This document shows, piece after piece, positions 1-8,107 of a stretch of DNA of 64,000 bases; position 1 is the first letter of the stretch; every line of letters begins with the position of its first letter. Made by a program: the position numbers and the translations under genes. Below the pieces are notes generated by a model, which saw only the letters and a program-made list of their open reading frames with translations, was not told the origin of the DNA and searched no databases. Where the stretch lies: the NCBI RefSeq assembly GCF_009377235.1, contig NZ_VMNX01000014.1, positions 1-64,000 of the forward strand, read 5' to 3'. Source of the stretch: Streptomyces acidicola (GTDB taxonomy: Bacteria; Actinomycetota; Actinomycetes; Streptomycetales; Streptomycetaceae).

Positions 1-2
1 GG

Positions 3-53
3 CCGGGCGGGCCGACCGATGATTTCGTGCCGTTTCGGGAGTCGTACTTCTGA
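3..53 (+). CDS. 3' end of a gene entering from the left
   Basis: One forward frame is open from the window edge to a TGA at 51-53 and reads as a plausible C-terminus (…DDFVPFRESYF). It stops 66 bases before the next gene, which has its own ribosome site. Only 16 residues are visible, so no family can be named. It could be chance. Confidence 0.3.
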   Translation, partial: PGGPTDDFVPFRESYF

Positions 54-119
54 CAGCCGCTCGAATGGACGGATACGGGCGGATACGGATCGAGCGGGAC
101 CGAAGGGCTCAGGGGACCG

Positions 120-1283
120 ATGACCAACCTGCACGACAACCTGCACCGCTTCCTGAAGAAACACGTCAGCGACGGATCAGCGCCGGGAGCGGTGGCCCTG
201 GTGGCGCGCGGCGACCGGACCGAGGTGGAGGCGGTCGGGGTCGCCGATGTCGAGGGCACCGCCCTGATGGCGCGGGACTCGATCTTCCGTATCGCGTCGA
301 TCACCAAACCTGTCGTCGCCGCCGCGGTCATGATGCTTGTGGAGGACGGCCGGATGACGCTGGACGACCCGGTCGCGCGATGGCTGCCGGAGCTCGCGGC
401 ACCGGTCGTTGTCCGCACGCCGGCCGGTCCGGTCGACGACGTGGTCCCGGCGGCCCGGCAGATCACCGTCGCCGACCTGCTGACCTTCCGAGCGGGATAC
501 GGTTTCTCGTCCGACTTCTCACTGCCCGCGTTGCAGCCACTGTTCAGCGAGCTGAAACAGGCGCCGCCGCAGCCACAGGCCGTCGCGGCGCCGGACGAGT
601 GGATGGCGAAGCTGTCGCGCATTCCGCTGCTGCACCAGCCGGGCGACGCGTGGCTGTACAACACCTGCTCCGACATCCAGGGCGTGCTGATCGCCAGGGT
701 GTCGGGGCGCCCGCTGCCCGAGTTCCTGGCTGAGCGGCTGTTCGAGCCGCTTGGCATGGTCGACACCGGGTTCGAGGTACCGGCCGGGAAGCTGGACCGG
801 TTCACCAGCTACTACCGAACCGATCCGCCGGGCGCGTTCCAACTGGTCGACGCCCCTGACGGGCAGTGGGCCCATATGCCGGCGTTTCCGTCCGGCGCGG
901 GCGGGCTGGTGTCGACCGTCGACGACTGGTACGCGTTCGCGCGGATGCTGCTCGCCCAGGGCAGCGCCGCCGGGCGCCGTCTGCTGTCGCCCGCCTCGGT
1001 GGAGATGATGACCACCGACCATCTGACCCGGGCTCAGCGCGAGGCGGGCAGGCTGTTCCTGGAGGGGCAGGGCTGGGGTTTCGGCGGTTCGGTCGACATC
1101 GAGGCCGTCGATCCCTGGAACGTCCCGGGACGCTACGGCTGGGTCGGTGGCACAGGAACGGCGGCGCACATCACCCCGTCCACCGGCACGGTGTCCATCC
1201 TGCTCACCCAGGTCGCGATGACCGGCCCGACCCCACCGGCCCTGATGCGGGGGTTCTGGCGGTACGCGGACGGAGCGGCGTGA
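120..1283 (+). CDS. serine hydrolase of the beta-lactamase / class C (esterase-like) family
   Basis: This 387-residue protein belongs to the serine beta-lactamase/penicillin-binding-protein-like hydrolases (PF00144). The SxxK motif is SITK at residue 60, with a YNT (YxN) motif near 180 and a VGGTGT motif near 343 in place of the KTG triad. There is no signal peptide, so it probably acts in the cytoplasm as an esterase or peptidase-like hydrolase rather than as a resistance enzyme. An AGGGGA ribosome site precedes the ATG. It is a single gene ending at a hairpin that it shares with the convergent protease gene. The family is clear; the substrate is unknown. Confidence 0.88.
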   Translation: MTNLHDNLHRFLKKHVSDGSAPGAVALVARGDRTEVEAVGVADVEGTALMARDSIFRIASITKPVVAAAVMMLVEDGRMTLDDPVARWLPELAAPVVVRTPAGPVDDVVPAARQITVADLLTFRAGYGFSSDFSLPALQPLFSELKQAPPQPQAVAAPDEWMAKLSRIPLLHQPGDAWLYNTCSDIQGVLIARVSGRPLPEFLAERLFEPLGMVDTGFEVPAGKLDRFTSYYRTDPPGAFQLVDAPDGQWAHMPAFPSGAGGLVSTVDDWYAFARMLLAQGSAAGRRLLSPASVEMMTTDHLTRAQREAGRLFLEGQGWGFGGSVDIEAVDPWNVPGRYGWVGGTGTAAHITPSTGTVSILLTQVAMTGPTPPALMRGFWRYADGAA

Positions 1284-1362
1284 GCCGCCGTACGTGCTCG
1301 GCTCTCGGTGTACGCCGAAGGGGGGACTGCGGTAGGAGGCCCGCGGTAGGAGCCCGATGCGC

Positions 1363-1395
1363 GAACGCCCGCCTCAGGGGCGCAGGCGGGCGTTC
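1363..1395. terminator. bidirectional hairpin terminator
   Basis: A perfect 12-bp inverted repeat (GAACGCCCGCCT at 1363-1374, its complement at 1384-1395) with a 9-base loop lies between the convergent genes ending at 1283 and 1427. GC-rich hairpins without a long T tract are typical terminators in Streptomyces. Confidence 0.75.
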
Positions 1396-1426
1396 GGTCT
1401 TCCTCATGTGTGGTGCGCGGTAGGCG

Positions 1427-1990
1427 TCAGTCCACGATCACCTCTGGAAGGGCCGCCGGGGCCCGGCCGACGAGCGCGCCGCCGAAGTTCCCCTCGACCT
1501 CTGCCTTTTCCGCCGCGTTCGGATAGGGGTTCGTGCACGTGGTGCCCGCGCTGGAACCGGACATCAGGCTTGTGCACGGTCCGGGCTTGCGGTCGGGGAG
1601 GCCCAGGATGTGCCCGAGTTCGTGGGACGAGATACGAATCGTGTTGTGCCCCTCGTCGACGGCCTGGCGTCCGATATAGACGGTTCCGTTGCCGAGGGTG
1701 GTGGGCAGTGCGCGCGGCCAGCCGTCGTCCGCGAGGACCCGTATGTTCGCGCGTTGCCCGGCGGCGACCGGCCGCAACTCGACGGCGTCGACACTCTCGT
1801 TCCAGATCGCCGCGCCCCGGTCGACGGCGCTCCTGAACTCCGCGGAGCCGCTGGCGTCGTAGGTGAACACACGGGCGGCCAGGGGGGTGTTCGCCGTGTC
1901 GGGGGGAGCGGCCACGGCCTGGCCGCTCGTCAGGGACAGGGACACCACGACAGCGGCTGCCAGGCCGCCGGTCAGCGTGCGGACGTACAT
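1427..1990 (-). CDS. snpA: snapalysin-type secreted zinc metalloprotease (M7)
   Basis: This is a small extracellular neutral protease of about 187 residues. Residues 1-28 form a Sec signal peptide ending …GQAVAA, and the mature part carries the snapalysin zinc motif HELGHILGLPD (HExxHxxGxxD), as in family M7. I placed the start at the ATG at 1990 because AAGGAGG sits 6-7 bases upstream and the signal peptide begins there; an upstream in-frame start would add a meaningless leader. The divergent lysR-type activator that often partners snpA is absent. A 23-bp sequence just upstream recurs before the SDR gene at 6692. Confidence 0.88.
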   Translation of the reverse strand: MYVRTLTGGLAAAVVVSLSLTSGQAVAAPPDTANTPLAARVFTYDASGSAEFRSAVDRGAAIWNESVDAVELRPVAAGQRANIRVLADDGWPRALPTTLGNGTVYIGRQAVDEGHNTIRISSHELGHILGLPDRKPGPCTSLMSGSSAGTTCTNPYPNAAEKAEVEGNFGGALVGRAPAALPEVIVD

Positions 1991-2011
1991 GATCGACCTC
2001 CTTGTGGGGGA

Positions 2012-2034
2012 AGGGTAGTCGTGCTCATGACATT
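2012..2034. promoter_or_regulatory. 23-bp repeat with near-palindromic core, upstream of the protease
   Basis: The same 23 bases occur at 6588-6610. The core GTCGTGCTCATGAC is a 6-2-6 near-palindrome with one mismatch. Here it lies about 25 bases upstream of the protease start codon, where an operator or core promoter could sit. The function is inferred. Confidence 0.45.
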
Positions 2035-2146
2035 CTGGATCACTGCCCGGTGGGAGTGGTGGTGAATCCGTCAATCCGAGGTGGTTGCGGCCGTCCGGCC
2101 GGATGCCGCTCCGGCACTCACTGTCGCCTTTGCGGAGGGCGCCGTG

Positions 2147-2518
2147 TCACAGGGGCGGGTCGGGCGCGAGGGTGCCGTCCGGGGCGATGTGGTCGAAGAT
2201 CTGGGCAATCAGCGTGAGGACGTGCGGGTCCTCGACGGTGTAGATGTGACGTCGGCCCTCCCGCCGCGCGGTGATCACTCCTGCCAGGCGGAGTTTGCTC
2301 AGGTGCTGGCTGGCGGTGGCGATGCTCAGGCCGACGCGCGTGGCGAGGGTGCCGACGTCGTAAGCGCCGTGAGTGATGAGCCATACCAGGTGGAGGCGCG
2401 GCGGACTGGCCAGGAGTGCGAAGGTTTCGGCCGCGGCGGCGAGTTGCGCTCCGGTCGGCTCGGAGTGTCGGCCGGGCAGGGGTTCAGGTGCGGCGTCGGG
2501 GGCGGGAAGGTTCGGCAT
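2147..2518 (-). CDS. ArsR-family winged-helix regulator
   Basis: This 123-residue helix-turn-helix protein matches ArsR/SmtB regulators: a dimerisation helix (AAETFALLASPPRLHLVWLI), then the recognition region VGLSIATASQHLSKLRLAG and the wing RREGRRHIYTV. The recognition helix has no Cys-x-Cys metal site, so a classical arsenic or zinc sensor in that position is unlikely. The ATG at 2518 is chosen because homology begins there; the reading frame is open well upstream. It is divergent from the cation antiporter at 2793, with an AT-rich palindrome between them, so it may control that gene and itself. Confidence 0.88.
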   Translation of the reverse strand: MPNLPAPDAAPEPLPGRHSEPTGAQLAAAAETFALLASPPRLHLVWLITHGAYDVGTLATRVGLSIATASQHLSKLRLAGVITARREGRRHIYTVEDPHVLTLIAQIFDHIAPDGTLAPDPPL

Positions 2519-2571
2519 GGTGACTCGTATTCTCTCTTTCTCCCTCGCCCGGGGTGCCCCTCCGGGTCTCA

Positions 2572-2588
2572 TTTCGTTAATTGCGAAA
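2572..2588. promoter_or_regulatory. candidate ArsR operator
   Basis: TTTCGTTAATTGCGAAA is an interrupted palindrome (TTTCG-N7-CGAAA) and is AT-rich against a high-GC background. It lies in the divergent promoter region between the ArsR gene (start 2518) and the antiporter (start 2793). ArsR operators are typically AT-rich interrupted repeats; the assignment is inferred. Confidence 0.4.
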
Positions 2589-2792
2589 GTATCGAATCCG
2601 TGTGATGATGGCGGCGTTCCGAAGGGGAGTAGTCCGCAAGTCCACCGGTCGACATACTGAGAACCCCAGCGTTCTCCGTCGGTGGGGCCCGCGCGCGGCG
2701 TGGGTGGGCGAGACCTTCGGCCAGTTGCTGTCTGCCTGGCCGAGACCCCTTCATCTCCGGACGAGGCAGGCCGCCGTTCGGAAGGAACGTCC

Positions 2793-4043
2793 ATGCATGC
2801 GAAGCTGCTGCGCCCCCTGGCGCTGTGCGGCACGCTGACACTGCCCGCGCTGATCATGCGGTTCTCCGGTGTGTCCCCGGATCCTGTGGTGGGGCTGCTG
2901 CTGTTCGGTACGGCCGTCGTGGCCGCCTCGTTCGTGCTGGCCTGGGCCGCGGAGGCCGCGCAGGTCGACATCTCCGGCGGCCTGGCGATCGCGATCCTCG
3001 CGGTGATCGCCGTGCTGCCGGAGTACGCCATCGACCTCTACTTCGCCTACACCGCGGGCAGCAACCCGGACTATGTCGCGTACGCCGCGGCGAACATGAC
3101 GGGCTCCAACCGTCTGCTGCTCGGTCTGGGCTGGTCGCTGGTCGTGCTCGTCGCCTTGGCAGTCGCCAGGCGCCGCACCGGCAAGACGGTCCGTGAGCTG
3201 ACGCTGGAATCCGACTACAGGGTGGAACTCGGCTTCCTGGCCATCGCGTCGCTCGTCGCCTTCGTCATTCCGATGACCGGGCAGATCTCTCTGCTGCTGG
3301 GATTCGCACTGCTGGGCTTCTTCGGCTTCTATCTGTGGAAGGTCGCCCACAGTGAGGTCGAGGAGCCCGATCTGGTAGGGCCCGCGGCCGTCATCGGTGA
3401 GCTTCCCGCACGCACCCGCCGGACCCTCGTAGTGGGACTGTTCCTCTTCGCCGCCGCGGTGATTCTGGCCTGTGCGGAACCCTTCGCCCACAATCTCATC
3501 GCGACCGGGACCCGGTTGGGCATCGACGAGTTCCTGCTCGTGCAGTGGCTCGCACCGCTGGCCTCGGAGTCCCCCGAGTTCATCGTGGCGATTCTGTTCG
3601 CCGTGCGCGGCAACGGCGCCGCCGCGATCGGCACCCTGATCTCCAGCAAGGTCAACCAGTGGACCATGCTCGTCGGCAGCCTGCCTGTCGCCTACCTCCT
3701 CGGCGGAGGCGGCACGGCACTTCAGCTCGACGGACGCCAGGTGGAGGAATTCCTCCTCACCGCGACACAGACTCTGCTGGGGGTTGCGGCACTGCTCGCC
3801 CTGCGGTTCCCCCGCTGGGCGGCCTGGACGCTGCTGGGGCTGTTCGCCGTCCAGTTCGTTCTGCCCGGCCAACAGGCCCGCTACGTGCTGTGCGGCGTCT
3901 ACGCGGCGATCGCCCTGGCCGCGTTCATCCGCAACCGCCGGCACATCCTGCCCACCCTGGCCGCCCCCTTCCGCGCCACACCACAAGGGGATGGCGACCA
4001 GCCACCCCGGGAGGTGACCGAACATGCCGGCGCGGCGCGTTAG
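2793..4043 (+). CDS. sodium/calcium exchanger family (CaCA) cation antiporter
   Basis: This 416-residue integral membrane protein has about 11 hydrophobic segments in two homologous halves. Each half carries a CaCA alpha-repeat: PEYAIDL…NMTGSNRLL in the first and SPEFIVA…SSKVNQWTM in the second, with the conserved acidic and Asn residues that coordinate the ion. It should exchange Ca2+ or another cation against Na+ or H+ at the cytoplasmic membrane. The ATG at 2793 is preceded by GAAGGAAC. It is divergent from an ArsR gene, which suggests ion-responsive control, but the transported ion cannot be read from sequence. Confidence 0.87.
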   Translation: MHAKLLRPLALCGTLTLPALIMRFSGVSPDPVVGLLLFGTAVVAASFVLAWAAEAAQVDISGGLAIAILAVIAVLPEYAIDLYFAYTAGSNPDYVAYAAANMTGSNRLLLGLGWSLVVLVALAVARRRTGKTVRELTLESDYRVELGFLAIASLVAFVIPMTGQISLLLGFALLGFFGFYLWKVAHSEVEEPDLVGPAAVIGELPARTRRTLVVGLFLFAAAVILACAEPFAHNLIATGTRLGIDEFLLVQWLAPLASESPEFIVAILFAVRGNGAAAIGTLISSKVNQWTMLVGSLPVAYLLGGGGTALQLDGRQVEEFLLTATQTLLGVAALLALRFPRWAAWTLLGLFAVQFVLPGQQARYVLCGVYAAIALAAFIRNRRHILPTLAAPFRATPQGDGDQPPREVTEHAGAAR

Positions 4044-4080
4044 CGCTGCGACGGGGAGGCGAGTTGCTGCGGGCAACTGT

Positions 4081-4119
4081 CATCGCATGGACGGTGATCG
4101 TTCACCACACCATGCGATG
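4081..4119. terminator. stem-loop between antiporter and pyrophosphatase
   Basis: A perfect 10-bp inverted repeat (CATCGCATGG at 4081-4090, complement at 4110-4119) encloses 19 bases that contain GTTCACC. It may end the antiporter transcript or serve as a regulatory site for the pyrophosphatase, whose start is 38 bases downstream. Confidence 0.4.
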
Positions 4120-4157
4120 TTCCTGGATTGTCAACCATGCCGACTTAAGGACTTGTT

Positions 4158-4865
4158 GTGCGTAAAGCCTTTTCCCGTCCCGCAGCCCTGATCGCAGCGC
4201 CGGCAGCCGTAGCCGTCGCCCTGGGCGTGGTGGCCGTGACCGGTGCGACGGCCTCGTCGGGAGCCGCGTCGGCGGCCACGAAGGTCACGTGCTGGCCGTC
4301 GGCCGAGGGCGGGTACGTACATCCGCTGGCCTACCCGCAGCCCGCGGCCAAGGACATCCGCAAGGAGGGCTTCAACGTCGTCGTCGAAATACCCCAGGAC
4401 AGCATCACCAAGTACGAGATCGATCCGGCCACCGGCCAGCTCGTCGCGGACCGCTTCATGTCGATGCCCGTGTCCTACCCCGCCAACTACGGTTCGCTGC
4501 CGCAGTCGGTGGGCGGCGACGGAGACCCGCTCGACGGGCTGGTCCTGACCCGCGAGCCCATGACACCGGGTTCGGTGATCAACGTACGGCCCATCGGCGT
4601 GCTGCGCATGGTCGACGGCGGTGAGGCCGACGAGAAGATCGTCTCCGTCCCGGTCGACGGCGTGGACCCCACCTACGCGGACATCAAGAACATCAAGGAC
4701 CTGCCGAGCGCCGAACAGCAGCGCATCGAGGCGTTCTTCCGCGTCTACAAGCAGCTGCCCGAGGGCGGCAAGAAGGTCGAGCTGAACGGGTACGGCGACG
4801 CCGCCGAGGCGAGCCGCCTCGTACAGGACAGCGTGCGCAGCTACCAGTCCGAGTGCGCCGGCTGA
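4158..4865 (+). CDS. secreted inorganic pyrophosphatase (family I)
   Basis: The 235-residue product starts with a signal peptide (RKAFSRPAALIAAPAAVAVA… to about residue 38) followed by a family I inorganic diphosphatase domain. The family signature region GDGDPLDGLVL carries the metal-binding aspartates, and VVEIPQ…KYEID and SYPANYGSLPQ are also characteristic. It would hydrolyse pyrophosphate outside the membrane, unlike the usual cytoplasmic Ppa. The GTG at 4158 follows a TAAGGA ribosome site. The gene is monocistronic and followed by a GC-rich hairpin. Export of a Ppa is uncommon. Confidence 0.88.
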   Translation: MRKAFSRPAALIAAPAAVAVALGVVAVTGATASSGAASAATKVTCWPSAEGGYVHPLAYPQPAAKDIRKEGFNVVVEIPQDSITKYEIDPATGQLVADRFMSMPVSYPANYGSLPQSVGGDGDPLDGLVLTREPMTPGSVINVRPIGVLRMVDGGEADEKIVSVPVDGVDPTYADIKNIKDLPSAEQQRIEAFFRVYKQLPEGGKKVELNGYGDAAEASRLVQDSVRSYQSECAG

Positions 4866-4879
4866 CAACTGGTGCTGGC

Positions 4880-4912
4880 CCCGCCCGCAGCCTGACGAGG
4901 GCAGCGGGCGGG
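4880..4912 (+). terminator. hairpin terminator after pyrophosphatase
   Basis: CCCGCCCGC (4880-4888) pairs with GCGGGCGGG (4904-4912) around a 15-base loop, 15 bases after the pyrophosphatase stop codon. Confidence 0.65.
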
Positions 4913-5001
4913 CGTCGGCCGGGCGCCTGACTCAGCGTTCGTGCGGTCTTCGAAATTTTCGGTCCTTGGGGGTGGCAGGAGCACCGGAATAGGCTCTGCC
5001 C

Positions 5002-5718
5002 ATGTCAGCGACCATGTCGGCCCGCATCCTGGTCTACACCCGCACGACCGCCTACCGGCACGACTCCATCCCGGCCGGCGTGGCCGCCGTAGGTGCTCTC
5101 GGCTTCGACGTCGACGCCACCGAGGACCCGGCCGCGCTGGAGGAGTTGGAGGGGCCCCTCGACCCGTACGCGGCCGTCGTCTTCCTCTCCACCAGTGGTG
5201 AGGTGCTGACCGATGAGGGGCGCGCACGGCTCTCGGCGTACGTCGAAGGGGGCGGTGGCTTCGTCGGGGTGCACGCGGCCGCCTGCACCGAGTACGACTG
5301 GCCGTACTACGGCGAGTTGCTCGGCGCGCGGTTCGCACGCCACCCCGAGTACCAGCCGGGCAAGGCCGTGATCGAGGACCGGGAACATCCCGCGACCCGG
5401 CACCTGCCCGCCGTATGGGAGTTCACCGACGAGTGGTACGACTTCCGGGCCAACCCACGCGGCGCGGTGCGTGTGCTGGCCCGCGCCGACGAGTCTTCGT
5501 ACGACGGCGGTGGGATGGGCGCCGACCACCCGCTGGTCTGGTGCCGCGAGCAGGGCGCGGGCCGGGTCTTCTACACCGCCCTCGGACACGCCTCGGAGGC
5601 GTACGACGACCCGGACTTCCGCGCTCATCTGCTCGGCGGGATCAGCTGGGCGGCCCGTCTGTCCCAGGAGGGCCTGTCGCCGAACGTGGGCCGGTCGGCT
5701 CTCGTGAACGGACCTTGA
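5002..5718 (+). CDS. ThuA-domain protein
   Basis: This 238-residue protein is a ThuA-like (trehalose utilisation, PF06283) class I glutamine-amidotransferase-fold protein. It opens with the typical strand ILVYTRTTAYRHDSI and contains the conserved segments VVFLSTSGEVL, GGGFVGVHAAA, YGELLGARF and GRVFYTALGHASEAYDD. ThuA proteins are linked to sugar metabolism, but their reaction is mostly undefined. There is no signal peptide. A decayed second copy lies at 7297-7548, so this region was once duplicated. Confidence 0.88.
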   Translation: MSATMSARILVYTRTTAYRHDSIPAGVAAVGALGFDVDATEDPAALEELEGPLDPYAAVVFLSTSGEVLTDEGRARLSAYVEGGGGFVGVHAAACTEYDWPYYGELLGARFARHPEYQPGKAVIEDREHPATRHLPAVWEFTDEWYDFRANPRGAVRVLARADESSYDGGGMGADHPLVWCREQGAGRVFYTALGHASEAYDDPDFRAHLLGGISWAARLSQEGLSPNVGRSALVNGP

Positions 5719-5737
5719 GCAGATTGCGAGCCGCACC

Positions 5738-6034
5738 GTGATACGCGACCTTTACAACGTCCGGTTGCGGCCGGCGGAGGGCGCCGGTACACCACTGACC
5801 GACGAGGAAGAGCGGCGCTTCCGGTCTGTGTTGTTCAGCGAACTCGGCAACGAGATCGCTGACCAAGGCTGGGCGCGTTTCCCTGCGTACACGCGGGAAG
5901 ACCGCCGTCGGCTGGTCGATGTCGCGCACCGCCTCACCGCCTACTGGGGGCAGCAGGTGCTCGTTGAAGCTGAGGACCAGTGCCGCTTGAGGCTCTGTCT
6001 CGCTGGATACGAAGTGCAGCCGCAACGCTCCTGA
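5738..6034 (+). CDS. small hypothetical protein
   Basis: This 98-residue protein begins at a GTG 19 bases after the ThuA stop. It is mostly charged (DLYNVRLRPAEG, DEEERRFRSVLFSELGNEIADQ, YTREDRRRLVDVAHRL), is predicted helical and has no signal or membrane segment. The family is not recognised. The close spacing suggests co-transcription with the ThuA gene. Confidence 0.55.
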   Translation: MIRDLYNVRLRPAEGAGTPLTDEEERRFRSVLFSELGNEIADQGWARFPAYTREDRRRLVDVAHRLTAYWGQQVLVEAEDQCRLRLCLAGYEVQPQRS

Positions 6035-6219
6035 GTTCGTCCGTGCGTCCGGCTGCTGCTGCCCGAGTCGTTGCAGGGCCGGGGCCGTCCGTCCACCTTC
6101 CCCCGAACGCGGCACCCGGCATGCGCGCCCGCGGTCACGGGGGAACAGTGGAACGGACAGAGCCGGTCACAGGCCGGTTGCGGCGTCGTACGGGCGCCAC
6201 ACGAACCCTGGAGGGACCC

Positions 6220-6441
6220 ATGCCCGTTCAGAGCAACCTCGACAAGGTCCTGGACAAGAAGTACGAGAACCTCTCACTCAACGAGGTCCTCGAAGCGCCG
6301 GTGGCCGCGCTGCAGGGACTGACGGACGCCCACGGTGAGGCGCTGTCCGCGTTGAGGATCAAAACCGTCGGTGACCTCGGCCGGAACAAGTACATCCGCC
6401 GGGCCGTCGCCCTGGCCGACCTCCAGGACCGCTCCAGCTGA
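6220..6441 (+). CDS. small helix-hairpin-helix-like protein
   Basis: This 73-residue product begins at an ATG with GGAGGGA upstream. The region VAALQGLTDAHGEALSALRIKTVGDLGRNKY resembles a helix-hairpin-helix of the kind that follows 'L-G-I-x-T-V-G-D-L' in DNA-associated proteins. It has no signal peptide. The function is unknown; a DNA- or protein-binding role is an inference from the short motif. Confidence 0.6.
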   Translation: MPVQSNLDKVLDKKYENLSLNEVLEAPVAALQGLTDAHGEALSALRIKTVGDLGRNKYIRRAVALADLQDRSS

Positions 6442-6587
6442 ACCGCATCCGGGCCCGGCGCCGTGTGACCGTATCCAGTGAGCCGCCCCCCTCAAGACCT
6501 GCCCGGCCCGTCTGTCCGACGACCTCCCGCCGCCGCGGCCCATGCCGCCACTGCGGCACCGGCCTGCCCCCGCCGAAGTGAGCTGTG

Positions 6588-6610
6588 AGGGTAGTCGTGC
6601 TCATGACATT
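6588..6610. promoter_or_regulatory. second copy of the 23-bp repeat, upstream of the SDR gene
   Basis: It is identical over 23 bases to 2012-2034, including the GTCGTGCTCATGAC near-palindrome, and lies about 82 bases upstream of the dehydrogenase start. The surrounding sequences share no similarity, which favours a conserved regulatory site over a recent duplication. Confidence 0.45.
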
Positions 6611-6691
6611 GCTTTCGGTCGGTTCGGAGCGTCGGCGCCATGCCGAACCTTCCACCCCGGAAGGGGCGCCACCACTGACATGATCAGTGAC

Positions 6692-7276
6692 ATGAAAGTA
6701 CTTGTGATCGGGGCGACGGGAACGGTCGGCAGTGCTGTCGCCGGCGCGTTGGAGGCTTCTCATCAGATCGTGAAGGCTTCGCGTAGAGGCCCGGTGACGG
6801 TGGATCTGGAAGATCCTGCCTCCCTGGATGCGCTCTTCGGCGAGGTGACGGACCTGGACGCGGTGGTGTGCTGTGCCGCCAATGGCCCGCTGGTGGACCT
6901 GGCGTCAGCGACGGATGACGAGATCACCGGCGGACTGCGGGGCAAGCTCTTGGGACAGGTCGCGCTGGCCCGGCGAGCCGTACGTCATCTCCGGGACGGC
7001 GGTTGCGTCACCCTGACCGGAGGCACCTTCTCCGCTCCGCTCGCGGGCGGCTCGCTGGGGGCCCTCATCAACTCTGGTCTGGAGGGCTTCGTCCGCAACG
7101 CGGCTGATGAGCTGCCGCGGGGTCTGCGTATCAACCTCATCAGTCCTGGGTGGATCAAGGAGACCCTGGAAAGCATGGGGGCGGACTCAACCGACGGTAC
7201 TCCCGTCCGCGAGGTGGCCCGTGCGTATGTGGAGGCCGTGGAAGGCACTGCGCAGGGCCAGACCATACGTCCGTAA
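6692..7276 (+). CDS. short-chain dehydrogenase (SDR), compact type without Tyr/Lys
   Basis: This 194-residue Rossmann protein starts MKVLVIGATGTVGSAV, giving the TGxxGxxG-like cofactor loop GATGTVG. The segment AVVCCAANG matches the SDR NNAG region. At the usual YxxxK catalytic position it has LINSGLEGFVRNAA, as in the short PRK07578-like SDR group, so classical SDR catalysis is doubtful. The ATG at 6692 fits the family N-terminus; an ATG four codons upstream (6680) is also possible. It lies between a pair of ThuA copies and may share a regulator with the protease at 1990. Confidence 0.85.
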   Translation: MKVLVIGATGTVGSAVAGALEASHQIVKASRRGPVTVDLEDPASLDALFGEVTDLDAVVCCAANGPLVDLASATDDEITGGLRGKLLGQVALARRAVRHLRDGGCVTLTGGTFSAPLAGGSLGALINSGLEGFVRNAADELPRGLRINLISPGWIKETLESMGADSTDGTPVREVARAYVEAVEGTAQGQTIRP

Positions 7277-7296
7277 CTGCCGGAGCTGCCCGTTGC

Positions 7297-7548
7297 CTTC
7301 GACGTAGACGCGACAGAGGACCTGGCCGCGTTGGAGGAGTTGGAGGGGCCCCTTGACCCGTACGCTGCTGTCGTGGCGAGTTGCTCGGTGCGCGGTTCCC
7401 GCGCCACCCCGAGCATCAGCCGGGCAAGGCCGTGATCGAGGATCGCGCCGCGCTCGGACACGCCTCGGAGGCGTACGACGACGCGGACTTCCGCGCCCAC
7501 CTGCTCGGCGGGATCAACTGGGCGGCGCGCCTTGACGACAGGACCTAG
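7297..7548 (+). pseudogene. decayed ThuA paralogue
   Basis: Three blocks match the intact ThuA gene at 5002-5718 closely at DNA level: 7297-7374 (FDVDATEDLAALEELEGPLD), about 7375-7446 (ELLGARFPRHPEHQPGKAV) and about 7447-7548 (ALGHASEAYDDADFRAHLLG). Segments equivalent to about 128 and 187 bases are missing between the blocks, the blocks fall in different frames, and there is no start. This is the remnant of a duplicated ThuA gene. Confidence 0.8.
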
Positions 7549-7627
7549 GGCGTGATGTGGAAGTGGGCGTTGGGCTCATGGTGTGCATGAAAGAAATTGC
7601 TGGGCCGCCAAGGACGTTGACCATGTC

Positions 7628-8086
7628 ATGACTCAAGGACCAGCGCCTCGCCCACTGTCCGAGGAAGCCATCTCCCACCTGCTGGGCAAGCATCAGTTCG
7701 GCACGCTCGCCACCGTCAAGCGCAGTGGGCACCCCCACCTGACCACCATGCTGTACAGCTGGGATTCCGGAGCCCGCATGGTGCGGTTCTCGACGACGGC
7801 CGACCGGGTCAAGGTCGGGCATCTGCGGCGTAACCCGCGCGCGGCGCTGCATGTGCAGGGCGGCGACGTGTGGTCGTTCGCGGTCGCCGAAGGCGAGGCC
7901 GAGGTTTCCGAGATCACGACGGTTCGCGGCGACGCGGTGGGGCGGGAACTGCTCGGCATGATCCCGAAGGCCGCGAAGCCCGAGGACGAAGAGGCTTTCC
8001 TGGAGCAACTGGTCGCCGAGCGCCGGGTGGTCATCCGGTTGAAGGTGGACCGGCTGTACGGCACAGCGCTCGACATCGACGGCTAG
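7628..8086 (+). CDS. PPOX-class split-barrel flavin/F420-dependent protein
   Basis: This 152-residue protein belongs to the pyridoxamine-5'-phosphate-oxidase-like split-barrel family. Family features are FGTLATVKRSGHPHLTTMLYSWD near the N-terminus, VRFSTTADRVKVGHLRRNPRAALHV in the middle and VVIRLKVDRLYG at the end. In actinobacteria such proteins often use coenzyme F420 or FMN in redox detoxification. The ATG at 7628 is taken because similarity starts there. The gene stands alone, followed by transposase debris. The substrate is unknown. Confidence 0.85.
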   Translation: MTQGPAPRPLSEEAISHLLGKHQFGTLATVKRSGHPHLTTMLYSWDSGARMVRFSTTADRVKVGHLRRNPRAALHVQGGDVWSFAVAEGEAEVSEITTVRGDAVGRELLGMIPKAAKPEDEEAFLEQLVAERRVVIRLKVDRLYGTALDIDG

Positions 8087-8107
8087 CAGCATGTCGGATC
8101 CGTGCTG

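Noticed and set aside
7625..7632. GTCATGAC as a third copy of the 23-bp repeat core
   Set aside because: Only 8 bases match and they cover the start codon of the PPOX gene, so chance is more likely.
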